Under the pieces are notes generated by a model that had not been told where the DNA came from, did not search any database, and saw only the letters and a list, made by a program, of their open reading frames with translations. A program made the translations under genes and the position numbers. DNA of 64,000 bases from NCBI RefSeq assembly GCF_012290005.1, contig NZ_JAAXMS010000001.1, forward strand, positions 372,001 to 436,000, in the 5' to 3' direction. How positions within the stretch are numbered: position 1 is the first letter of the stretch; every line of letters begins with the position of its first letter. The DNA comes from Crateriforma spongiae. GTDB taxonomy: Bacteria > Planctomycetota > Planctomycetia > Pirellulales > Pirellulaceae. Shown piece after piece: positions 1 to 8,300 of this stretch.

Positions 1-2441
1 TCAACCTTCGTCGTCGATCGGGATGCTGCGGCGGGGGACGCCGCGGGCGACGCTTGCGACACGCCCGAATCACCGCCACCGTTCCAGTGATAGGTCATCT
101 GGCGGACTTCGGCGGACGGACCGTTTTGCGGTGCAGGCAGGCTGCGATCGATCGTCCCCGATCCGATCGGTGCCTCAAACGTTTCCGGCGTCGGTTGGGC
201 ACCCGGGACGGTTTCTAAACGATCCACCGGAGCTCCGTAAAGGACATCGCCGGTCGAATCACCCAGGGCGTCCGACAAGGTCGGGGCCATCGATTCGGGC
301 AAATCTGGCACGAAGGCACCGTCACCGCTCAAGACGGTGTCGCTGATCACTTTGCCTTCGGACATGGTCATGCCGGGGGCCATCGTGCTGCCGACAGTTC
401 CGCCGTTGGGACCGGGAATCATCTGGGCCGCAGCGTCGGCCGACTGGACCGGGCCACGACGGACCACCGCGGGCCGGGTGACGCCGTATTCCAGGTGGTA
501 ACCCGCACTACGTTCGCGGGCACGTTCCAAGGCGTCACAGTAAGCCTTTTCATGCCACGGGCCTTCGCTGACGGTGATGCCGTTGTTGACCAACAGCGTG
601 CCGACCAGGTAATCGACGTAGTTCAGTGATTTGTTGTACTCGCCGACCGCACGGTAGTAAGCGATCTGGGCGTCGGCCCGACGTTGTTGGCTTTGCAGCA
701 CGACGTTGGTGTCCCCACGGCCTTCCTTCAAGTTGGCCAAGCGTGCGTCGACTTCGTCTTCCGCATCGGCCCACTGTGCGGCGGAGATCTGGATCTGACG
801 ATAGTGGGTGGCCGTCTTGGTGATCGCGTCGGACAGCAAGAACGTCAACAAGCGTTCCTTTTCTTGCAAGTTGGCTTTCTCGCGGACCAGTCGCCATTCG
901 GCACCGTTGATGCGAGTCAGTTCACGACGGGCACCGAACGCGGGCGGAGTGATTTCCAGTCGGACGCCGCCTTCCTGGTAATTGCCCTCGGTCAATTCCC
1001 CCAACGCACTACTGCCGGGCAGCGGGAAGTTCTGTGCACGACGTTCCGGCGGTCCCAGTTGGTCACCCACACCGACCCAGCGGTACAGCAACGACAGGTT
1101 CACTTCAGGCAAGATTTGGTTTTTCGCTAACATCAATTCCAGTTCGCTTTGCTTGATCCGGAATTTGGTTTGGCGAAGTTCAGCGTTCAGATAAAGCATT
1201 TGTGCGGTGGAAACGAACCAGTCGTGTTCGACGCGGGCGATCGTCGGTTCGTCGATCGGTCGGATCAAACGTCCGTCGGTGGCCGATTGTCCGATCAGTT
1301 CACGCAGACGCCGTTCGCGACCGAACACGCCGAATCGGTCTTGGCCCAAAACATTCGACCCGGTCAGTGTTCCGACCAGTTGGTTTTGGAAGCTGTGGTA
1401 TTGGCCTTGGGCTTGTTTCAAGTCTTGGATCGTGCCAATGCCTTCTTCCATATTCAGCTTCGCAAAGTCCGCGGTAACCTGAGCACTGTTTCGGCCGACG
1501 GCAACGCTGGCGAATGCACGATAGGCGACGTACAGGTCCCAATACGCGACTTCCACGTCGCGAACCAAGTTGCGGACCTGCAGTTCGAATTCGGCGATTG
1601 AAATGTCTTCGTTCAGGCTGGCCAACACGACCGGGATGCGATTGACCAGTGTGCCGCGATTTCGCATCAACGGGTGTTGAACCTGAGCCTCGACGATGGC
1701 GGTCCAGTCACTGGCGACCGATCGTGCGATGCTGTTGGGTTGGGTGTTGTTTCGCGAATACAGGATTTGTTGACGCAGCGTTGCCACGCCACCAGTGGCG
1801 AATCGTTTGCTGATTGCCGATTGTTGGGTGGCCGTGTCCGACTGGGCGAACACCGGGTTGAACACGTTGCCGGGCAGCACATTGTTCGGACGGTCGCCTT
1901 TTTGATAGTCAAAGAATGCGGTCGCCTGGGCATCAAATTCGGCCAAGGCGTCTTCCACCCCGCCGACCTGGTTGGCTCGCAGCACGCCACGGGGCAGCAC
2001 GCGATTGCCGTTACCGTCGACTGTCAACGGGATCGACTGAGTCGTCGACTGGGCGATGGCCACGTCGTAAACGCTGCCGAATTGATCGGAGGTGCCAGCG
2101 ATGAACTGTTCCGCGGTGTTGGCGCGTTGCTCGGCGATGCCGTTGGTGGTGATCAAGAACTTGGCGTTGTGCAGCGCCATGTTGACGCATTCTTCCAGCG
2201 TCAGATCCCAGAACTGGTAATCGTGGTTGTTGATCGACAACGGCGGCAACGCCTCGCGAGTTTCCGCGAGGCTTTCGACTTCCACATCGGGATACTCGAT
2301 CTGGGTGGCCGTGTTCAGATAGTGCTGCAGCTCCGGCGACTCTTTCAAAAAGAAAGGTTGCGTCGGCGCGCAGCCGGTGGCCAACAAGACCGTCAGGCCG
2401 ATTTGCAAGTATGCAGTCAGTCGAAACAGCGAGCGATTCAT
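1..2441 (-). CDS. TolC-family outer membrane efflux lipoprotein (partial, 3' end outside window)
   Basis: Likely the outer-membrane channel of an efflux or type I secretion system. The ATG at 2441 opens a frame with no stop down to base 1, so more than 813 codons are present and the C-terminus is missing. The N-terminus is a lipoprotein signal (MNRSLFRLTAYLQIGLTVLL, then ATGC), giving a predicted lipidated Cys near residue 24. The middle is rich in long Gln/Ala/Asn helices with the repeated pattern of outer membrane efflux proteins, for example WDLTLEECVNMALHNAKFL near residue 70 and later AYWDLYVAYRAF. The last ~170 visible residues are a low-complexity Ser/Pro/Ala/Gly tail beyond the usual TolC core. 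Planctomycete TolC-like proteins are often longer than the ~450-residue proteobacterial ones. No RND or membrane-fusion partner is visible, and the neighbour beyond the left edge is unknown. The family call is from motif pattern only; the substrate cannot be inferred. Confidence 0.75.
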   Translation of the reverse strand, partial: MNRSLFRLTAYLQIGLTVLLATGCAPTQPFFLKESPELQHYLNTATQIEYPDVEVESLAETREALPPLSINNHDYQFWDLTLEECVNMALHNAKFLITTNGIAEQRANTAEQFIAGTSDQFGSVYDVAIAQSTTQSIPLTVDGNGNRVLPRGVLRANQVGGVEDALAEFDAQATAFFDYQKGDRPNNVLPGNVFNPVFAQSDTATQQSAISKRFATGGVATLRQQILYSRNNTQPNSIARSVASDWTAIVEAQVQHPLMRNRGTLVNRIPVVLASLNEDISIAEFELQVRNLVRDVEVAYWDLYVAYRAFASVAVGRNSAQVTADFAKLNMEEGIGTIQDLKQAQGQYHSFQNQLVGTLTGSNVLGQDRFGVFGRERRLRELIGQSATDGRLIRPIDEPTIARVEHDWFVSTAQMLYLNAELRQTKFRIKQSELELMLAKNQILPEVNLSLLYRWVGVGDQLGPPERRAQNFPLPGSSALGELTEGNYQEGGVRLEITPPAFGARRELTRINGAEWRLVREKANLQEKERLLTFLLSDAITKTATHYRQIQISAAQWADAEDEVDARLANLKEGRGDTNVVLQSQQRRADAQIAYYRAVGEYNKSLNYVDYLVGTLLVNNGITVSEGPWHEKAYCDALERARERSAGYHLEYGVTRPAVVRRGPVQSADAAAQMIPGPNGGTVGSTMAPGMTMSEGKVISDTVLSGDGAFVPDLPESMAPTLSDALGDSTGDVLYGAPVDRLETVPGAQPTPETFEAPIGSGTIDRSLPAPQNGPSAEVRQMTYHWNGGGDSGVSQASPAASPAAASRSTTKV

Positions 2442-2773
2442 GCTCCGGGCTTCCCTGTCGCGGTGCCGCTGTGAAACACACCCGTCAGACGTCGGTCAAT
2501 CGACCGGCGTGCCGATTCGTCGGCATGGCGTGTTCCCGCAATGCGGGCCGTTAATTGGAAAGCCCCCCACCGAGGTCGTCTTCGCGTACACCGTCCACCA
2601 ACGATTGGCGAAAAGACCTCGTCCACGGGCAGTTATCGGAAGCCCCGCTGTCAAACTTTGACGGTTCCTGGAAACTTTCTCAAGAATCCGTCACTTCGAT
2701 GCCGGCACGGTTTCACATGCGTGTTTCGCGGGCCCACCACGCCGGAAATCGCGACCGGACAGACGATGATCGA
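2442..2773. other. Intergenic stretch between two minus-strand genes
   Basis: 332 bases between the small secreted protein and the TolC-like gene. It should hold the promoter and leader of the latter. I see only a short 13-base palindrome near 2535-2547 without a T-run, and no convincing gene. Confidence 0.4.
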
Positions 2774-3277
2774 CTATCGCAATGGGATCAATTCCAAGGC
2801 CGAAAAGTCCAAGTCGTCTTCCTCGGGTGCAACGGGCAGCTCGGGCAACATGTCACCGGCGGGCTTCTCGTCGACTTCACGCAATTGGACGTCTTCTAAA
2901 CGATCCGACGGGCTGGTCTGTTCGGACCGTGCCGGTGCGTTGACGTCTTTGCGGCCCCCAATTTTCAACGCCTCATACGGCTTTTGATAGAAGTACTGAG
3001 GCACGACGCGGCCGCGTTTGCACTCATAATCGCCGCGGTGCTCCGCACGGTGCCACGCCATCGCTTCCTGGCTGGACGGTGCGATGTAATACGCGATCTT
3101 GCCGCCGATGTAGGTCGGTCGATTGTATTTGCGGCGATAACCTTCGGGCAGGCAGTTGCCCAGCGGCGGTAGCAAGTCGACCCGCGGGATGACGGGCGTG
3201 GTTTCGCGATTTGGATGATGGGCGCTGGCCGGTATCGTCATGACCGCGACAACCGCGGTGAAGATGGCAATTCGCAT
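2774..3277 (-). CDS. Small secreted protein of unknown function
   Basis: 167 residues. I chose the ATG at 3277 over the longer frame starting at 3337 because it begins a clean signal peptide (MRIAIFTAVVAVMTIPASA, cleavage before HH) and has AAAGGA about 9 bases upstream. The mature part carries conserved-looking aromatic and basic patches (NCLPEGYRRKYNRPTYIGGK, YYIAPSSQEAMAWHRAEHRG) followed by an acidic C-terminal tail rich in Glu and Asp. I do not recognise a named domain; it looks like a lineage-specific exported protein. It lies 160 bases downstream of the kinase gene and upstream of the TolC-like gene, all on the same strand, so co-transcription with the kinase is possible but not shown. 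Confidence 0.65.
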   Translation of the reverse strand: MRIAIFTAVVAVMTIPASAHHPNRETTPVIPRVDLLPPLGNCLPEGYRRKYNRPTYIGGKIAYYIAPSSQEAMAWHRAEHRGDYECKRGRVVPQYFYQKPYEALKIGGRKDVNAPARSEQTSPSDRLEDVQLREVDEKPAGDMLPELPVAPEEDDLDFSALELIPLR

Positions 3278-3436
3278 GTCGAATCCTTTCGGGGCGGGGT
3301 CGGCACGGCACGAATCCTTTCCAGCCGTTTGCGACACCCTCCTGTTTCGGCGTCCGGTCGGGTGGTTCGCGATCGTCCCGTGCCGAATTCGGGAAACACC
3401 ACTGGTAACGACTGTGACGTCTGATCGGGCCGTGAT

Positions 3437-5167
3437 TCACGAATCGATTAGGGAAGAATCCTGGGGATGGTGACCACGATAGCGACGTCCCAATACCGCC
3501 AACGCGATCCACCACATGCCGCCGAATATCAAGGGTGCCACCGCCGGAAACCATGCGTTCAACGCGGCAACCACCAAGAACGAGGCTCCCAACGCCGCGG
3601 ATACGCCCCAGACGTGGCCGCCCATGGCCATGAAACCGAACCCGCTCATCGCCGCCGCGATGGGAAACAGGCCGCGAGGGTCCACGCCGCCAAAGATCAT
3701 CAACAGGTTGATCATGCCCAGTGCCGCCAAGTAGCCCAGCCAGATCGACCACAGAGGACGCTCTGCGGCGGTCCGTGGCATCATTGCCCCGCCGCGTGCC
3801 CAGTGGATCACCCCCAAAATTGCGCCCAGCATCATCAGCCTTGGCAGCCACACGGACCACCAACGCGGCCAACCATACTGCTGGAGCGCGAAAATGATCA
3901 CGTGTGCCGTCAGCACGATGTGACCGATCAGTTGCAGCGGACCTCCCCAACGTTGAAACGCTTCACCGTGTTGATCACGTCGCAGTTCGCGAGTCACCAC
4001 ATCGACGATGCCGCTGTGATGGGCCACCAAGTTTTCGCCTCGCAAGAATCGATCCAAGTCGTCCGCCATCGCAGTGGCAGATTCGTAACGATCGTCGGGT
4101 GCGAATCGCATCGCGGTCGAACAGACGACTTCTAGGTCCGGGGGAACGTCGCGACAGATTTGACGCGGCGCGATCGGTTCGTCTTGCAGAACACTACGCA
4201 AGACTTCGGCAACGGCGGGGCCTTCGTGCGGTGGCCGTCCACAAAGCAACGCATAAAGGATTGCCCCCAAGGCGTACACATCGACGCGACAATCACCGTC
4301 GCTGAATCCGGCCGCCTGTTCGGGGCTCATGTAATTGGGCGTGCCCAAGACTTGACCGGTACGCGTGACCACCGTGCCTTCGCGATGCCACTTGGCCAAC
4401 CCAAAATCGGTCACCATTGGCCGGTTTCCATCCGCCATCAAAATGTTTTCCGGCTTCAGGTCACGGTGCACGATCCCATGGTCATGCGCATAGGCCACCG
4501 CGCGGGCGATGTCTCGCACCACGGTCGCCAATGCTTCATAGCTTTGCCCGCGGACTCCGCCGTCGTCGATGTGTTGACGTGTTTGTTGGACCCATGATTG
4601 CAGCGTGGGACCTTCGACCAAGGCCATCGAAAAATACTCATAGCCCTGCCAAGAACCGGTCTCGTGAATCGGCACGATCCCGGGATGTTGCAGATTGGCG
4701 GCCGCCTCGGCTTCGTTGCGGAATCGGATCCGCTGTTCCGGACCCGCCAACACGCCGCTGCCGATCAGTTTCAGGGCGACGGGACGCTGCAGTCCGGACT
4801 GTCGCGCGCGATAGACGACGCCCATCCCGCCACGCGCGATTTCGCTTTCGATGCAATACGGGCCGACCCGGTGTCCGACCAATTCGCCCGCATCGGTGAC
4901 ATTGGCGCCCGCTGGTGGCGAACTATCACAGGTTTCTTCTGGATCCCCAGCCATCCACTGGTGGTTGTCAAAGAAGCTCCGCAGTTCGTCGGCATGTTGC
5001 GGATAGCGACGCAAGATCTGATGCGGATCGGGCGTCTGACCGCTTTCAGCCAACTGCAAGAAATCGGCCATGATCGATTCCAAAGATTCCGCCGGCGCGT
5101 CCGACTGCGGCAGCAGCGTCGGTGGCGGATCGGCTTCGTCGTTCGTTCCGGGACCGGTGGATGTCAT
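3437..5167 (-). CDS. Membrane-anchored serine/threonine protein kinase
   Basis: 576 residues from the ATG at 5167 (an in-frame GTG lies two codons upstream). A Hanks-type kinase domain follows an ~100-residue N-terminal region that includes the planctomycete pattern ILRRYPQHADELRSFF. Visible motifs: glycine loop ARGGMGVVY near 113, VALKL with ATP-binding Lys133, HRDLKPEN with catalytic Asp236, DFG Asp254 and the TPNYMSPEQA activation segment. All catalytic residues are intact, so activity is expected. The C-terminal ~190 residues are hydrophobic with about four or five membrane helices and no PASTA or extracellular sensor repeats. The gene is divergent from the giant membrane protein gene starting at 5340, so the two may share a promoter region. 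Role: transmembrane signalling by phosphorylation; the substrate is unknown. Confidence 0.93.
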   Translation of the reverse strand: MTSTGPGTNDEADPPPTLLPQSDAPAESLESIMADFLQLAESGQTPDPHQILRRYPQHADELRSFFDNHQWMAGDPEETCDSSPPAGANVTDAGELVGHRVGPYCIESEIARGGMGVVYRARQSGLQRPVALKLIGSGVLAGPEQRIRFRNEAEAAANLQHPGIVPIHETGSWQGYEYFSMALVEGPTLQSWVQQTRQHIDDGGVRGQSYEALATVVRDIARAVAYAHDHGIVHRDLKPENILMADGNRPMVTDFGLAKWHREGTVVTRTGQVLGTPNYMSPEQAAGFSDGDCRVDVYALGAILYALLCGRPPHEGPAVAEVLRSVLQDEPIAPRQICRDVPPDLEVVCSTAMRFAPDDRYESATAMADDLDRFLRGENLVAHHSGIVDVVTRELRRDQHGEAFQRWGGPLQLIGHIVLTAHVIIFALQQYGWPRWWSVWLPRLMMLGAILGVIHWARGGAMMPRTAAERPLWSIWLGYLAALGMINLLMIFGGVDPRGLFPIAAAMSGFGFMAMGGHVWGVSAALGASFLVVAALNAWFPAVAPLIFGGMWWIALAVLGRRYRGHHPQDSSLIDS

Positions 5168-5339
5168 CGCCACAGTTTAGGTGATTCGCGGGATCTACTC
5201 GATCGGCCGGTCAGCGACTTTGCCCCGCCAGACCACCGAACACCGAAAAAGTAGCGCAGCGTCGGTTTCACAATGGGCTCTGTTGATCGCAGTGCCCGAA
5301 AGAATCGGTCGTGAACAGCCGCCCACCCCCAGCCGTCCT

Positions 5340-8300
5340 ATGAGTGCATTTATCGCCGTCGTTTTTGGCCTGTTCATCATGATGGCGTTGGGCCACGGGG
5401 CCTGGGTCATTTGTGCCATGGTCGTGCGAGCGATGATCGGCGGGGCGGATGACGACGTGGCGACGTTGCTGGGACGAAAGCGACCGCAGGAACCGGTGCA
5501 GCGAGACCCGCTGGTCGATTTCCGCGTGGTGGTTCGCCGGCTGGAATGGAAAGGCGTCTTGCAACAGGGCGAAGGGGATCAGTGGATCCGGCTGGCCGAA
5601 GATCACTTCCCCGATCCGATGCCATACTTGGTGCCCGATCGCGATGCATCGCCCGAAGAAGCATCACCCGAACAAGCGGAGGAGTTCGAATCCGAACTTG
5701 ATGCGATCGATGCCGGCGGAATCGATCCCGAAGCGTCGTACGATCCCCAGCCACACGATGCCGTCCGAGAAACTTCGGGGACCGGTCAAGACGACGAAGC
5801 ACCATCGTCGGCACAGCCGAATGAATCAGGGATATTCGTCGGACAAGTCGTCGACGATGCGGTGACGTCGCCAACCAGCGTTGCCACGTCAGATCGGACA
5901 ACGACGTTGTCCCAATCGGTCAGCCGGTTCATGGCAACCCGCAACATCCGATGGGGCGAACTGGTCGCCGGCGCGATGATCGTGGTGTGTTCGATCGGGC
6001 TGGTGGTCAGCCTTTGGCACACGCTGACAGCGACGCACCGTGTGGTGCCTTCGCTAATCTTCATGGCCGCCAACGCATCGATTTTCGCCGCTGGGTTTTA
6101 CACCTTCAGCCGCTGGCGAGTTCAAGCGACCAGTCGGGCCATCTTGGTGATCGCCAGTCTATTGGTGCCGCTGTCCGTGCTGGCGGGCTTGGCGGCAACC
6201 GGCGAGTACGGGACTGGCGTTTCCCTGGTCGACCCGGTCACGTTGGCCACCGTTGTTGCCGGTGCTTGTGTGTACGGATGGCTATTGCTGCGTGCGTGCA
6301 AGGTCTTGTTCGGATCCAAGCTGGGTGTTCCGGCGGCGCTTTCGTTGTGGGGCCCCACACTGATGATTCCTCTGGTGCCGACGGTGGCTTCGACCCTGGT
6401 GCCGCAGGGCTTGGCGGTTTTTGTGGGTGTGGTTTCATCGGCGGTTGCCGCGGCATGGATGTGGGAACCTTGGGTGCGTCGCGTCCAGCCAAAATCTGAT
6501 GATCCACAGCGTGGGTTGCGGCCCCGAATGTTCTCCAGGCGATTGGTTGCCATCGGACTTGGAGTCTTCGGTCTGGCATGTTTGGTGACGTACTTGGTCG
6601 TCGTGATATTGAACGGGCCAACGGATTCCGTGACGGCCAAAACGTTGGTCTGGCTGGCGCTGGCCACGATTCCGGCTTGGCTATCGATGGCATCGGTGAT
6701 TCACTTTCATGCCCGACGTTCGCGCCGCATCCCGTTGTGCATGATTGCCGATACGATCATCGGCATTGCATGTCTGGTTGTGGCCGTGATGTTTGTGCCC
6801 GCGTTCAGTGGTGTCGGGCTGATTTGGACTTGGGCCATCGTGCTAGCCGGCACGGCGTCGGTCTTGGCCTGGATCATGAATCTTCGTTCGATGGCCATTG
6901 TCACCCTGGCATCGCTTTGGATTGCATCGGTGACAACGTCGACCGCTTGGCTGGGCAACAGCGATTTCCAAAGCGTGGCGCGGTGGCAATGCTTTATTGG
7001 CGGACCGGCGGTTTGGGTGACCGGACTCTGGGTGGTCGGGCTGGCCGTTTGCGATGCATTGACAAATCAAAAATGGACCGATTGGATTCGTCCCGTCCGT
7101 ATCGTGTCACAAATCGCCACCTGTGTGATCGGCGTCGTGATGTTTGTGGGACCTTCCGATTGGCACCTTGGCATATCGGCATCGTCGATCGCGATGATTT
7201 TGGCGATGACGGCCGTCGTTTCTCCGCTTGAACGACGTCCGTTGGGATTGACATTGGTCGCTCCGATAACGGCGACCGTGGCGTTGGCCTTGCCGATCGT
7301 GACTCGGATGTCCGATTGGTTGGTGACCTTCGATGCGATCATCAGCACACGCGGCTTGTTCGGTTGGGCCGGCATCTTTTCTGGCGTCGCCGTGTGGCAA
7401 ACGCTGCGGTCATTGCCGGTCCGGCGGTTATCGGTGACGTCGGCGACGATCCGAATCCATCGCGCGCCGGCCCAGTCGATTTGGATTTATTGGACGGTGG
7501 CGTCCACGTTACTGTGCCTGGCGACCTTGGTCTGGTTAGCACGGATGCTGGTCGGACTGGGACATCCGACCTCCGGCAGAGATGTCATCGTATTGACGTT
7601 GTTTGGTGCCGCGATTTGGACGATGCATTTGGCCGGCACGATCGCTTGGCAGACGCTGGCACGTCGGACATCGGATGGGTGGGGGACATTGTCCTGTGCT
7701 CTCGTTGCGGTGATGACGGTTTGGGCGTCCGTCGCCATCGCCCTGTCGGTCAGACATGCCTCCGATCATCAATGGATGTTGGCGGGCAGCACGAGTCTTT
7801 TGATCTCCGGTGCAATTGCCTGGCTTTTCAGATCTCAATCCAAGGTAGCTTCCAGCGTCGCAGTGGCCGCATTCGGCGTCCTGGCCCTGACGGCCCCATT
7901 GCTGTGGAAGCAAGGTTGGTGGGAACCCTGGACCGCTGGCTATCCCGTGGATCGATTGACGGTTGTGATATTGACGGTCTGGTTGATGGCAACGGCCGTC
8001 GTCGGTGGGACATGGGCCACGCTGCAGCGATCAGTCAATGGTTTGACCACGACGCTTTTGATTCCGCCGGTGACCTTGGGGCTGGCATTGCCCTGCTTTG
8101 GCATTTCGGATGCGATCACTCTCTCGCTGTGGGTGGCTCTGGCGGCAATGGGATGGTTGTTTGTATTGGTCCTGGGGTGGCCTCGCTGTAAGCGAAGTCT
8201 GCAAAGGGTCGGCCCCAGCGGTGCATCCAAAGTTGTCGATGTCTCCGTCGCATCGGCGGTCAGCGTGCTGTGGATTTCGGTATGGGGGATGGCGGTATTC

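Noticed and set aside
5181-5339. Use of the GTG at 5181 as start of the giant membrane protein
   Set aside because: The extra 53 residues have no signal or membrane character, whereas the ATG at 5340 begins directly before the first helix; it would also begin 14 bases from the divergent kinase start.
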